64,000 nucleotides of DNA from Arthrobacter sp. OAP107 (GCF_040546765.1 NZ_JBEPOK010000001.1:1984001-2048000), one strand, 5' to 3'. Shown: positions 8,402-16,902, numbered from the stretch's first letter. Numbers and translations are program-made. The notes: generated by a model not told the origin, from the sequence alone.

Positions 8402-9071
8402 GATTTCCGCCGCACTGCACCACAGGGATACGCAGCGCCGGCTGCGGCTGGGCGTGATGGGCGGGACCTTCGATCCCATCCATCACGGCCACCTTGTGGC
8501 CGCCAGCGAGGTGGCCGACAAGTTCGGACTCGACGAGGTCGTGTTCGTGCCCACTGGCCAGCCGTGGCAAAAGTCCAGCAAGAAGGTCAGCGAACCCGAG
8601 CACCGTTACCTGATGACGGTGATCGCCACGGCGTCGAATCCGCGGTTTACCGTCAGCCGTGTCGATGTGGACCGTCCCGGTCCCACCTACACCATCGACA
8701 CCCTCCGCGATCTGCGGACACAGCGGCCTGACGCCGACCTGTTCTTCATCACCGGCGCTGACGCCCTGGCGCAAATCCTGTCGTGGAAGGACATCGACGA
8801 GCTGTGGTCGCTGGCCCACTTTGTGGGAGTTACCCGGCCAGGCCATGAGCTTGACGGCATGGGCCGCAAGGACGTCAGCCTGCTCGAGGTCCCGGCGATG
8901 GCGATCTCGTCTACGGACTGCCGCGCCCGCGTTGCCGCCCATAACCCTGTCTGGTACCTGGTGCCGGACGGCGTTGTGCAGTACATCGCGAAATACGGGC
9001 TCTACGCCGCAACGGCCGGGAACTGCAGCTCCGAAACTACCGAGACAAACGATCCAGCCAGTACTGAATGA
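8337..9071 (+). CDS. nadD: Nicotinate-nucleotide adenylyltransferase
   Basis: NAD synthesis: adenylates nicotinic acid mononucleotide. Nucleotidyltransferase signature GGTFDPIHHGHL, plus ISSTDCR near the C-terminus, as in NadD/NMNAT enzymes. No ATG, GTG or TTG occurs in frame between 8340 and 8453, and a start at GTG 8454 or ATG 8457 would delete the first beta strand (LRLGVMGG). ATG 8337 is therefore the likely start, giving 244 aa with a 35-residue Thr/Ser/Ala-rich extension encoded over the tail of the preceding small gene. Confidence 0.93.
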   Translation: MTSTLTRTASTPTSTTTARATKISAALHHRDTQRRLRLGVMGGTFDPIHHGHLVAASEVADKFGLDEVVFVPTGQPWQKSSKKVSEPEHRYLMTVIATASNPRFTVSRVDVDRPGPTYTIDTLRDLRTQRPDADLFFITGADALAQILSWKDIDELWSLAHFVGVTRPGHELDGMGRKDVSLLEVPAMAISSTDCRARVAAHNPVWYLVPDGVVQYIAKYGLYAATAGNCSSETTETNDPASTE

Positions 9072-9078
9072 GTTTGAG

Positions 9079-10380
9079 ATGAGTCAGGAACAGCAACCGA
9101 TCCGCAGCCGCCGAGAGCTGCGCAAGGCCCGGGATGAAGCCCTGGCCACGAACCGGAACGCCGCCCCTCCGGGTGCCGGCGAGCAAGCCCCTGCCTCGAA
9201 ACCACCTGTTTCAAAAGGTCCCGCGTCAAACCCGCCTGCGTCGAAGCGTCCGGCCGCCAGCGACAGCGGCGAGGAGGACACCGGACGTGTGCGCCGGGTA
9301 GCGCCGGGCCCCGTGGACTCCCCGCCGGCCGGTTCAGCCGCCGAGCGTTCCTCACAGATCCGTGCCCGTGACCGTGCGGCCCTGCGGACCATCAAGGAGC
9401 TGGCCGAAAAGGAAGAGCAGCTTTCCGGGGGTGGCCCGCCCACACGCCGCCAGCTGCGGCTAATGCAGCTCAAGGAGCAGGCCGTCACTTCGGCGATGCC
9501 TGTTGTGCCGCCGGCCGACGGCGGTGCCTCCACCGGGAAATCGCCCGCTTCTGCGTCTGGCTCTTCTTCCGGTACGTCCGGCAAACCCGCCCCGGCCACC
9601 GGCCCGAAGCCCGCAGCCCAGCTCGCCGGAGGTCCCGGTCCGCGGCCAGCGGCACCGGCGGGGGACGAGCTTCCCGATGGCATGACGGTGGAGCAGGCAC
9701 TTGAGGCGCGTGCCCTCCTCGCGGAGCAGGCCAAGAACCAGATCGCCAAGATGGAGCACATCGCGGCGACGGACCCTGAGGCCGTGGATCCGGAAATCCT
9801 GGCCCAGCAGATTGCCCTGGCCGAGCGGGCGGCGGTGCTCAACAAGCGCGCCATGGCCAAGCAGAAGCTGGCCGAGCAGAACACCGCGCCGCAAACAGGC
9901 CACAGCGGTCCATCTACCGCCAGCAACCTCGCCATGGTGACGCCGCTGGAATTTGAACAGGTTCCGGGTGTGGACCGTCCCGTCATGAAGCGGCCGGCCA
10001 CGTCGCATGTTCCCGTGGTGACCAATCCCGGTCCCCGCGTCCCTGCCCGGAGCAACCGGGCCGCCAAAGCGGCCCGCTCGGCCGGGACGTCCACCGGTCG
10101 GTCGCGCGTCATTGCGCGGGCAGAAGCGGCCGCGCGTTCGGCAGCTGCGCCGCCGGCCAGCGCCCGCCAAAATGCCTGGACCGATGAGTCCGGCGACGAC
10201 GTTTCGGCGCTGCCGCCGGTGTCTGCCAAGTCCGCCTACGGGCTGGAACCCCTCGACGCCGCCACCGCCGGACTCGCCCGGGCGAACCGGCTGAAGCTGA
10301 TTCAGCTTGGCGTCCTGGCGCTCGGCGCCATCGCACTCGTTGCCGGCGTCATCATGATTATCAGCGGCCTTTCACGCTGA
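9079..10380 (+). CDS. Ala/Pro-rich protein with C-terminal membrane anchor, unknown function
   Basis: 433 aa. A charged N-terminus (SRRELRKARDEALATNR) is followed by low-complexity Ala/Pro/Ser sequence. Two helical segments likely to be coiled coil follow (SQIRARDRAALRTIKELAEK, then EQALEARALLAEQAKNQIAK). One transmembrane helix at the extreme C-terminus (LIQLGVLALGAIALVAGVIM) makes it tail-anchored with a cytoplasmic bulk. It sits between nadD (7 bp upstream) and rsfS (47 bp downstream), so it is probably cotranscribed. No known domain is recognised. Confidence 0.8.
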   Translation: MSQEQQPIRSRRELRKARDEALATNRNAAPPGAGEQAPASKPPVSKGPASNPPASKRPAASDSGEEDTGRVRRVAPGPVDSPPAGSAAERSSQIRARDRAALRTIKELAEKEEQLSGGGPPTRRQLRLMQLKEQAVTSAMPVVPPADGGASTGKSPASASGSSSGTSGKPAPATGPKPAAQLAGGPGPRPAAPAGDELPDGMTVEQALEARALLAEQAKNQIAKMEHIAATDPEAVDPEILAQQIALAERAAVLNKRAMAKQKLAEQNTAPQTGHSGPSTASNLAMVTPLEFEQVPGVDRPVMKRPATSHVPVVTNPGPRVPARSNRAAKAARSAGTSTGRSRVIARAEAAARSAAAPPASARQNAWTDESGDDVSALPPVSAKSAYGLEPLDAATAGLARANRLKLIQLGVLALGAIALVAGVIMIISGLSR

Positions 10381-10427
10381 CTTCACCAGTATCCCCATCT
10401 ACGCTTTTCATCACCACTAGGAGTCCC

Positions 10428-10829
10428 GTGACTGCATCCGAATCGTCCGTCACCACAGCCCGGCACGCAGCCAGGGCCGCGGCGGACAAGATCGCCCAAA
10501 ACATCGTCGCCCTGGACGTCAGCGAACGTCTTGCCCTGGCGGACGTGTTCCTCATTGCCTCGGCCCCCAGCGAACGCCAGGTCAACGCCATCGTCGACGG
10601 CATTGAAGAGGAACTCATCAAGCAGGACCTCCGCCCGGTCCGCCGTGAGGGCCGTTCGGCCGGCCGCTGGGTCCTGCTCGACTACGCCGACGTGGTCATC
10701 CACGTCCAGCACGAGGAGGACCGTGTCTTCTATGCCCTGGAGCGGCTCTGGAAGGACTGCCCGGTAGTGGACCTGCAGCTCGGAGACGACGCCTCGGCCA
10801 AGGCCGCCGCCACCGCCGAGCAGGAGTAG
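10428..10829 (+). CDS. rsfS: Ribosomal silencing factor RsfS
   Basis: 133 aa, RsfS/Iojap family. It binds L14 (uL14) and blocks subunit joining in stationary phase. Family signatures are LALADVFLIASAPSERQV and GRWVLLDYADVVIHVQHEEDRVFY. The GTG start follows AGGAG with 5-6 nt spacing. The nadD ... rsfS order is common in bacteria. Confidence 0.95.
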   Translation: MTASESSVTTARHAARAAADKIAQNIVALDVSERLALADVFLIASAPSERQVNAIVDGIEEELIKQDLRPVRREGRSAGRWVLLDYADVVIHVQHEEDRVFYALERLWKDCPVVDLQLGDDASAKAAATAEQE

Positions 10830-10929
10830 GCCGCGGGACCGAATATGCCCGATTTGGAATTTTCGGAAACGCTGTTCTAAGATATTTGAGTTGCTTCGGA
10901 GAGATCGAAAACTGAAGCGGCAAGAATAC

Positions 10930-11002
10930 GGGGCTGTGGCGCAGCTGGTAGCGCACCTGCATGGCATGCAGGGGGTCAGGGGTTCGAGTCCCCTCAGCTC
11001 CA
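10930..11002 (+). tRNA. tRNA-Ala (GGC anticodon), copy 1
   Basis: A 73-nt cloverleaf. The acceptor GGGGCTG pairs with CAGCTCC, the anticodon stem CCTGC/GCAGG holds loop ATGGCAT (anticodon GGC), and the T arm contains GGTTCGAGTCC. The discriminator A is present; the 3' CCA is not fully encoded (CCG follows). Identical base for base to the copy at 11192. Confidence 0.96.
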
Positions 11003-11008
11003 CCGGAC

Positions 11009-11044
11009 AATCCGCCGGAATCGAAAGATTCCGGCGGATTTTTG
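11009..11044 (+). terminator. Terminator of tRNA-Ala copy 1
   Basis: A perfect 14-bp stem (11009-11022 with 11027-11040) with a GAAA loop runs into a T stretch, 6 nt after the tRNA. Confidence 0.93.
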
Positions 11045-11191
11045 TTTGCCCGAAAACGGCGTTACCCGGCTTTTGGGTTCTCCAATGAACGTGACGGAAG
11101 CCACATGCTGCCGATTCGCATCCTGGCGGTTTCTGGACTACGCTGGTCGGGTTGCTTCGGGAAAACGCAAGGTTTCCGGAGGGAACAGCTT

Positions 11192-11264
11192 GGGGCTGTG
11201 GCGCAGCTGGTAGCGCACCTGCATGGCATGCAGGGGGTCAGGGGTTCGAGTCCCCTCAGCTCCA
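11192..11264 (+). tRNA. tRNA-Ala (GGC anticodon), copy 2
   Basis: The same 73-nt tRNA as copy 1 with no differences; the flanking sequences differ. CCA is not encoded. It has its own terminator, so the two genes look like separate transcription units. Confidence 0.96.
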
Positions 11265-11270
11265 CGACGT

Positions 11271-11313
11271 AGCCGCCGGTTCATGGTTTAGACCACGAAC
11301 CGGCGGCTTTTTC
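11271..11313 (+). terminator. Terminator of tRNA-Ala copy 2
   Basis: The stem AGCCGCCGGTTC (11271-11282) pairs with GAACCGGCGGCT, followed by TTTTT. The loop itself contains a small TGG/CCA pairing. Confidence 0.9.
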
Positions 11314-11343
11314 CGTTAAGCCCATGCTGCTGGTGCCCCCGAA

Positions 11344-11400
11344 TCTTTGATGAATCTTGGATATTCGTTGGGCCTGTCTTTCCCGCTTTGCCTCTAAAGT
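11344..11400 (+). promoter_or_regulatory. Direct-repeat operator and -10 of the first PGDDxGG gene
   Basis: TCTTTGA (11344-11350) and TCTTGGA (11355-11361) form a direct repeat with 11-bp period. A -10-like TAAAGT lies at 11395-11400, 6 nt before the ATG, so the mRNA may be leaderless. The same repeat, at exactly the same distance from the start codon, precedes the paralogue at 12140. An 11-bp-period direct repeat is the usual layout of OmpR/PhoB-type response-regulator sites; the actual regulator is unknown. Confidence 0.6.
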
Positions 11401-11406
11401 GGAGCC

Positions 11407-11931
11407 ATGAAAACGGGAGCTGCCCTGGTGTTGTCCATTGCGGGGATACTCGCGGCGGGCTCGGCGGCCCTTGCCGTCAATACGCAGGTGCTCAGCGTTT
11501 CGCCGACGGGCACCGGAAATGCCAACGTGGTCCTCCTGCCGAACGGTCCCGTGCCGGCTCCTGCCACTACCGCAGCGCCGAAGGCTACGCCACACGGGAC
11601 CGGCGCGCAGAAGACGGCCACTCCGGTGAAATCCAGCCCCGCAAAGCCAGGCCCCGCGAAAGGCGGCGCAGCGGCATCAACCGCAGCCAAACCTAATCCG
11701 GCGAAGTCCACTCCGGTCACCGCGCCCGGGCCTGCGGCCGGTTCAGCGGCTGCACCATCATCATCCGGCCCCGGCGGCGGGTCCACCGGCGGACCGGTGA
11801 CCGTTCAGCCCGCTCCTGGACCGGCTGTGGTGGTCCCGGTTCAGCCCGGGGATGACAAGGGCGGCCTGCGGAAGGCTCCGGAGCCAGGCGATGACAGCGG
11901 CGGCAGCGGCGGCCACGGCGCCGACGACTGA
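11407..11931 (+). CDS. Secreted Pro/Ala-rich protein with PGDDxGG motifs, unknown function
   Basis: 174 aa. The signal peptide is about residues 1-24 (MKTGAALVLSIAGILAAGSA, then ALAV). Residues about 45-140 are Ala/Pro/Lys/Ser-rich and probably disordered. The C-terminus carries two copies of the motif (QPGDDKGGLRKAP and EPGDDSGG) and ends GGSGGHGADD. The signal peptide and last 15 residues closely match the protein at 12140, so these are paralogues. Function is not known; the acidic Asp-Asp-Gly-Gly repeats could bind cations, which is only a guess. Confidence 0.85.
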   Translation: MKTGAALVLSIAGILAAGSAALAVNTQVLSVSPTGTGNANVVLLPNGPVPAPATTAAPKATPHGTGAQKTATPVKSSPAKPGPAKGGAAASTAAKPNPAKSTPVTAPGPAAGSAAAPSSSGPGGGSTGGPVTVQPAPGPAVVVPVQPGDDKGGLRKAPEPGDDSGGSGGHGADD

Positions 11932-12076
11932 CCAGGTCCTTATCGCGGCTCTCTGCCCCTGCCTTTCCTGCGCGTGCACTTCCGGGGCACGCCGCTTCCA
12001 CCTGCCCCGCGGCGCCCACAATGCCTTTCCGCGCCATGCGGGAGGCACTTCGCGATGAGGAGAACCGCGAGGGCAA

Positions 12077-12133
12077 TCTTGGACAACTCTTGGATTTCCC
12101 CTGCACCTATCCTCGACGGCGAATTTCTACTGT
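12077..12133 (+). promoter_or_regulatory. Direct-repeat operator and -10 of the second PGDDxGG gene
   Basis: TCTTGGA occurs at 12077-12083 and again at 12088-12094, an exact direct repeat with 11-bp period. The second copy ends 46 bp before the ATG, the identical offset seen at 11361/11407. TACTGT at 12128-12133 occupies the -10 position, with GGAGCC between it and the ATG in both genes. Confidence 0.62.
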
Positions 12134-12139
12134 GGAGCC

Positions 12140-12736
12140 ATGAAGACAAGAGCAGCCCTCGCACTATCCATCGCCGGCATCCTCCTCACCGGAGGTGCCG
12201 CCTTCGCCACCACCCAGACGCTGAGCAACACCGGCTCGGGCACCAGTGACGACGCGCGGAGCGTCCTCGTAACGGACGACTCTGCCACCAGGACTCCGGC
12301 CCCTGCCGTCAGTTCCGCCAAGGCCACAGCAAAGTCAACGGATGACACGCAGGCCGACGACAAGAAGGCATCAGCGGCAAAGAAGGCCTCCAAACCAGCG
12401 GAAGCAGGCGACGACAACGGAGGCCAGCGGACCACCGCCGAGCGCGGCGACGACAACGGCGGAACCGTGGCAGCGCCGGCGCAGAACTTCGTCGGCAGCG
12501 GCTCCATCTCCGTCGAGCCGGGTGACGACAAGGGCGGCCTCCGGACCACCGCCGAGCCCGGCGACGACAACGGCGGTCTCCGCTCAGACCAGGCACCCCG
12601 GGTTGCTGAACCGGGCGATGACCACGGTGGGCTGCGGACAACGCCCGAGGCCGGCGACGACAAGGGCGGAGACCACAAGGCCACTGAACCCGGCGACGAC
12701 AGCGGAGGCAGCGGCGGCCACGGCAGCGACGACTGA
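12140..12736 (+). CDS. Secreted PGDDxGG-repeat protein, unknown function
   Basis: 198 aa. The signal peptide MKTRAALALSIAGILLTGGA is cleaved near AFAT. Residues about 45-85 are Ala/Lys/Thr/Asp-rich. From about residue 88 to the end there are seven copies of a 12-25-residue unit centred on GDD(N/K/H/S)GG, several continuing LRTTA (for example EPGDDKGGLRTTAEPGDDNG). It ends GGSGGHGSDD like its neighbour. Compared with the paralogue at 11407, the repeat array has expanded from two to seven copies and the proline-rich linker has shrunk. No known domain is recognised. Confidence 0.88.
   Translation: MKTRAALALSIAGILLTGGAAFATTQTLSNTGSGTSDDARSVLVTDDSATRTPAPAVSSAKATAKSTDDTQADDKKASAAKKASKPAEAGDDNGGQRTTAERGDDNGGTVAAPAQNFVGSGSISVEPGDDKGGLRTTAEPGDDNGGLRSDQAPRVAEPGDDHGGLRTTPEAGDDKGGDHKATEPGDDSGGSGGHGSDD
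12400..12733 (+). repeat. PGDDxGG coding repeat array (7 units)
   Basis: At DNA level the units share variants of GGCGACGACAACGG and GAGCCGGGTGACGACAAG. Synonymous differences between units indicate that the array is not a very recent slippage product. Confidence 0.8.
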
Positions 12737-12861
12737 TACACAATCAACCGAAAGCCCGGAGGTCCTCCTGCACCCAGGTGTGGGAGGACCTTCCCCATGC
12801 CCGGGACGGGCGGCAGCCGCGTCCGTGTGTAGCACGGACGGCGGGCGCCTAGGATGACAAT

Positions 12862-14055
12862 GTGGAGCGGATAGGCAAAACCGGGGGAGCGGCACTGTTG
12901 AGCGGTGACACTGTAACCAGCAGAACAACCCGGCACGCCGACGTCGTGGTCATCGGTGCAGGGCAGGCGGGGCTCTCCGCCGCATTCCACCTGGCCCGCC
13001 GCGGCTTCACACCGGCCGCCGCCGGAGAGCCGCCCGTTGGCGCGGCGACGGCAGTAGATCAAGGGCCGACCTATGCGGTGCTCGACGCCGAGGACGGCCC
13101 GGGCGGAGCCTGGCGGCACCGGTGGAAGAGCCTGCTCATGGCCACGGTCAACGGCATCAGCGACCTTCCCGGAATACAGCAGCCGGACGTCGATCCAACG
13201 GAGCCGAGCTCGGCATTCCTCAGCCGCTACTTCGCCGCCTACGAGCGGCAGGTGGGGCTGGCCGTCGAGCGGCCGGTCAAGGTGCTCGCCGTGGAACGCG
13301 AAGATGCCGATCCGGCCGGGCGGCTCAGGATCACCACGTCCGACGGCGGATGGACCGCACGCGCTCTCATCAACGCCACGGGCACGTGGACCAGGCCGTT
13401 CTGGCCGATTTATCCGGGCCAGTTCACGTTCGCCGGCCGCCAGCTGCACGTGGCCGACTATGTCTCCGCCGAGGAGTTCCGGGGCCTGCACGTCATCGTG
13501 GTGGGCGGCGGGATATCCGCCGTCGGGCTGCTGGACGAAATCTCCAAGGTCACGTCGACGAGCTGGTTCACGCGCCGCGAGCCCGTATGGCGGGAGGGGT
13601 TCGACCGGCAGGCCGGGCACGACGCCGTCGCCCTCGTGGAAGAACGGGTACGGCAGGGCCTGCCGCCGCAAAGCGTCGTGGCCGCCACCGGACTCATCTG
13701 GACTCCGGTGCTCCGGGCGGCAGCCGCACGCGGCGTGCTGGACCGCCGGCCGATGTTCACCGCGATCGAGCCCGGCGGCGTCCGGTTGGCCGACGGCGGG
13801 TTCCTCGCAGCGGACGTGATCCTGTGGGCCACAGGCTTCCGCGCCGAGCTGGAACACCTGGCACCGCTGCACCTGCGGGGACCGGGCGGCGGGATTGCCA
13901 TGGAAGGAACGCAGGTGGCGGCGGAACCCCGGGTGCACCTGGTGGGCTACGGCCCGTCGTCGTCCACCATCGGCGCGAACCGTGCCGGTAGGGCCGCGGT
14001 GACCGAAATCCTCAAACTCCTGGCCGCCCCCGCGGTCGCGGCGGATCCACGGTAG
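12862..14055 (+). CDS. Flavin-dependent monooxygenase / NAD(P)/FAD oxidoreductase
   Basis: 397 aa, resembling the CzcO/YpdA-like flavoprotein monooxygenase superfamily. The N-terminal FAD dinucleotide-binding motif is VVIGAGQAGLSAAFHLARRG and a second, NADPH-type Rossmann motif is VIVVGGGISAVGLLDEI. ILWATGFRAEL near residue 325 is the ATG-type motif of this class. Substrate unknown. The GTG start has a -10-like TAGGAT at 12850-12855, six nt ahead, suggesting a leaderless transcript. A methyltransferase gene follows after 57 bp. Confidence 0.85.
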   Translation: MERIGKTGGAALLSGDTVTSRTTRHADVVVIGAGQAGLSAAFHLARRGFTPAAAGEPPVGAATAVDQGPTYAVLDAEDGPGGAWRHRWKSLLMATVNGISDLPGIQQPDVDPTEPSSAFLSRYFAAYERQVGLAVERPVKVLAVEREDADPAGRLRITTSDGGWTARALINATGTWTRPFWPIYPGQFTFAGRQLHVADYVSAEEFRGLHVIVVGGGISAVGLLDEISKVTSTSWFTRREPVWREGFDRQAGHDAVALVEERVRQGLPPQSVVAATGLIWTPVLRAAAARGVLDRRPMFTAIEPGGVRLADGGFLAADVILWATGFRAELEHLAPLHLRGPGGGIAMEGTQVAAEPRVHLVGYGPSSSTIGANRAGRAAVTEILKLLAAPAVAADPR

Positions 14056-14112
14056 ATTTGCACAGGCGGATTTCCGCCCGGGCAACCAGGAAAGAAGAGG
14101 CGGCGGCAACAC

Positions 14113-15261
14113 GTGACAGAAAACGGTCTTGGGCAGGTCATGGGCTTGCTTCGACGGCACCCGGATGTCGAGGCCGCCAACCTCCAGGCGTGGGACGCCA
14201 CTGACTCCCTCCTTCTGGACGCCGCTTCGGATCTGCTCACCCCGGACAGCACGGTTGCCGTCATCGGCGACAACTACGGGGCGCTCACGCTCGGGCTGCT
14301 GGCCGGCGGTGCCGGACCGGTGCCGGCCGGGGTGAAGGTGCACCAGGACCTGATCACGGGGGAGCGGGCGCTGCGCAACAATGCCGCAGCGCTGGGAGTC
14401 GCTGCCGGCTTTACGCAGCTGCCACTCGGCGCTGAACTGCTGGCCGGCGCGGACCTGGTGCTGCTGCAGCTTCCCAAGACGCTCGCTGAACTTGAAGAGA
14501 TTTCCGACGCCGTTGCCCGGCACGCGCCCGACGGTGCTGTTTTGCTTGCCGGCGGCCGGGTCAAGCACATGTCGCTCGGCATGAATGCCGTGCTGGGCAA
14601 GTACTTCGCTACGGTCCAACCGCAGCTGGCCAGGCAAAAATCACGGCTTCTCATCGCATCCGGCCTCAAGCGGGCGGAAGGAACACCGCCCTATCCCGTG
14701 ACGGAACACAATGCCGAGCTCGATCTCGCCATCTGCGCGCACGGGGCCGTTTTCGCCGGCACCCGCCTCGACATTGGGACCCGGTTCCTGCTGACGTTCC
14801 TGCCGGAGATCCCTGCCGCCGCCAGGGCCGTGGACCTGGGCTGCGGCACCGGCATCCTGGCGACAATGTACGCCCGCCGGCACCCCGGAACCGAGGTCCT
14901 CGCCACGGACCGGTCCGCCGCCGCGGTGGCATCGGCGGCAGCGACTGCCCGGGCCAACGGCCTGGCCGCCAGCATCACAGCTGTCCAGGACGATGCCATG
15001 AGCACCCTTCCGGCCGCAAGCGTGGACCTGATCGTGCTGAACCCGCCCTTCCACCTCGGCTCCAGCGTTCATGCCGGGGCCGGCCTGAAGCTGTTCGAGG
15101 CAGCGGGCCGGGTGCTGGCACCCGGAGGCCAGCTCTGGACGGTGTTCAACAGCCACCTGCGCTATTTGCCCGCGCTCGAGCGGCTGGTTGGTCCCACCAC
15201 GGTGCGGGGGCGGAACACCAAATTCACAGTGGCCGCCAGCGTGCGGCGGGCCGCCATCTGA
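14113..15261 (+). CDS. Class I methyltransferase of the RsmC/RlmG type
   Basis: 382 aa with the two-domain layout of RsmC/RlmG (rRNA guanine-N2 methyltransferases): a degenerate N-terminal methyltransferase-like half, then a catalytic half. The catalytic half has the SAM motif AVDLGCGTGILATMYARR and the base-binding motif IVLNPPFHLG, where NPPF is typical of N2-guanine or N6-adenine methylation. Whether the target is 16S or 23S rRNA cannot be decided from sequence alone. GTG start. Confidence 0.85.
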   Translation: MTENGLGQVMGLLRRHPDVEAANLQAWDATDSLLLDAASDLLTPDSTVAVIGDNYGALTLGLLAGGAGPVPAGVKVHQDLITGERALRNNAAALGVAAGFTQLPLGAELLAGADLVLLQLPKTLAELEEISDAVARHAPDGAVLLAGGRVKHMSLGMNAVLGKYFATVQPQLARQKSRLLIASGLKRAEGTPPYPVTEHNAELDLAICAHGAVFAGTRLDIGTRFLLTFLPEIPAAARAVDLGCGTGILATMYARRHPGTEVLATDRSAAAVASAAATARANGLAASITAVQDDAMSTLPAASVDLIVLNPPFHLGSSVHAGAGLKLFEAAGRVLAPGGQLWTVFNSHLRYLPALERLVGPTTVRGRNTKFTVAASVRRAAI

Positions 15262-15382
15262 GCCCCGCCGGCCGTCGTCGAACCACCCTGTGCCGCCCCG
15301 CGCGTGGGGCGTACCCGTTACAGGGTGCGTAACGTACCATTCAGACATTGATAGTGGCCAACAGCAGATGATAGGGGAATCC

Positions 15383-16636
15383 TTGACCGAGATCCGCCAG
15401 CCCTCGCCGAGGCGCGGAACCAACCTGCCCCGGATGGGCGACTTCAACCTGACTGTCATTCTTGATGCGATCCGCCGAGCCGCCGCAGGGCTCAGCCGCG
15501 TGGAACTGGCCCAGATCGTGGGCCTGTCCCCGCAAACCATTTCAAATATCTCCCGCCGCCTGCTGGACCAGAACCTCATCGTCGAGGCGGGCAAGGAGGG
15601 CACAGGGCCCGGCAAGCCGCGGACCATTCTCCGCCTGAACCCCGCCGGCATGTACGCGGTCGGCGTGCACCTGGACCCAGCCGTGGCCACGTTCGTCGTC
15701 CTGGACCTGTTGGGCGCAGTAGTCCAGCATTCGAGCGTGAAAACGCCGGACAGCTCCCGCCCCGAAGCGGTCATCACCGCGATCGCCGCAGAAATCGACA
15801 AGCTGATCGAGGCTTCGGGCGTGGACCGTGCCAAGATCGCCGGCCTGGGCGTCGCTGCACCCGGCCCCATCGACCATGACAACGGAACAGTGGTGGAGCC
15901 CCCGCTCCTTGACGGCTGGGACAGCGTGCCGCTCCGGGATGCCCTGGCCGAGGCCACAGGCCTGTCCGTGCTCATGGACAAGGACGTCACCAGCGCCGCG
16001 GTGGCAGAAACCTGGGCCGGCGGGGCCAGCGGCGCGGGAAGCTTCGTCTTCATGTACATGGGCACCGGCATCGGCTGCGGCATCGTCCTCAATGACGAGG
16101 TTGTCCGCGGCACCTCGGGCAACGCCGGCGAGATCGGCCACATCATCGTTGACCCGGACGGAGCCCCCTGCGACTGCGGGCTGCGCGGCTGCGTTAAGTC
16201 CACGTGTATTCCCCAGGTCCTCGTTGCGCAGGCCCAAGCCGCCGGCATCCTGGATGAGCCCGGCACCGCCACCAGCGGCTCCGCCGTGCAGGAACGGTTC
16301 GCCATACTCTGCGAGGCCGCCGACGCCGGCAACAGCCAGGCGGCTGCCATCATCGACAAATCAGCTGAACTCGTGGCCCGGGCGGCGTCAGCGGTGGCCA
16401 ACACCCTGGACGTGGACCGGGTGGTGTTCGGCGGCCCCTTCTGGCCGCTGCTGTCCGGACGCTACCTGGAGAAGATCCCGGGACTGATCCAGCAAAGCAG
16501 TGATGCCGGCAACATCCACCCCGTCGAAGTGGTTGGCACGGGCGTGGGGGAGGACGTGGGAGCCGTGGGCGCTGCCTGCCTGGTCCTTGAGCACACCCTT
16601 GCCCCCCGGGCCCAGCGGCTGCTCCTCGAAGGCTAG
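15383..16636 (+). CDS. ROK-family transcriptional regulator
   Basis: About 417 aa. Residues about 20-75 are a winged helix-turn-helix (LSRVELAQIVGLSPQTISNISRRL). Residues 90-400 are a ROK sugar-kinase-like domain with a variant zinc site (CDCGLRGCVKSTC) and GTGIGCGIV. ROK repressors respond to sugars or sugar phosphates. The TTG start at 15383 is supported by AGGGGAA about 6 nt upstream; ATG 15368 is in frame but lacks a ribosome-binding site. No sugar operon is adjacent, so the target genes are unknown. Confidence 0.9.
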   Translation: MTEIRQPSPRRGTNLPRMGDFNLTVILDAIRRAAAGLSRVELAQIVGLSPQTISNISRRLLDQNLIVEAGKEGTGPGKPRTILRLNPAGMYAVGVHLDPAVATFVVLDLLGAVVQHSSVKTPDSSRPEAVITAIAAEIDKLIEASGVDRAKIAGLGVAAPGPIDHDNGTVVEPPLLDGWDSVPLRDALAEATGLSVLMDKDVTSAAVAETWAGGASGAGSFVFMYMGTGIGCGIVLNDEVVRGTSGNAGEIGHIIVDPDGAPCDCGLRGCVKSTCIPQVLVAQAQAAGILDEPGTATSGSAVQERFAILCEAADAGNSQAAAIIDKSAELVARAASAVANTLDVDRVVFGGPFWPLLSGRYLEKIPGLIQQSSDAGNIHPVEVVGTGVGEDVGAVGAACLVLEHTLAPRAQRLLLEG

Positions 16637-16669
16637 GCCTGCTGAATCCTAACTTGCTGGAGGCAGGCC

Positions 16670-16867
16670 TCAGTCGATGTCTTCGACGATCGTCCCGTAG
16701 GGAATCGTGTCGTCCAGGTGTGCCTGGTGTCCCCGGGGAACAAACAGCACGCGGACGCCATGCAGCTGGTCCGCTGCCGACTGGAGAAGGACCGGACGGA
16801 CCATGTCAACGAAGCTCGGGTCCTTGCCAACGAGATATTCCTCGTAGCTGGCTGGTAGCTGGATCAT
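16670..16867 (-). CDS. Small conserved-looking protein, unknown function
   Basis: 65 aa, starting MIQLPASYEEYLVGKDPSF and ending DTIPYGTIVEDID; acidic and soluble. The start is the internal ATG at 16867, since longer reading upstream crosses a strong hairpin and gives basic low-complexity sequence. Convergent with the ROK gene. Not recognised. Confidence 0.65.
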   Translation of the reverse strand: MIQLPASYEEYLVGKDPSFVDMVRPVLLQSAADQLHGVRVLFVPRGHQAHLDDTIPYGTIVEDID

Positions 16868-16902
16868 GGCATCAGAATAGACCGGATCATGGCCACAGGG
16901 GA

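Noticed and set aside
10930..11264. Tandem tRNA genes as a CRISPR-like or attachment-site repeat
   Set aside because: The repeated unit is exactly a tRNA with its own cloverleaf, and no integrase or partial tRNA copy lies nearby.
12127..14637. 836-codon minus-strand frame spanning the second PGDDxGG gene, the monooxygenase and the methyltransferase
   Set aside because: It crosses three plus-strand genes with clear motifs and itself shows no domain.
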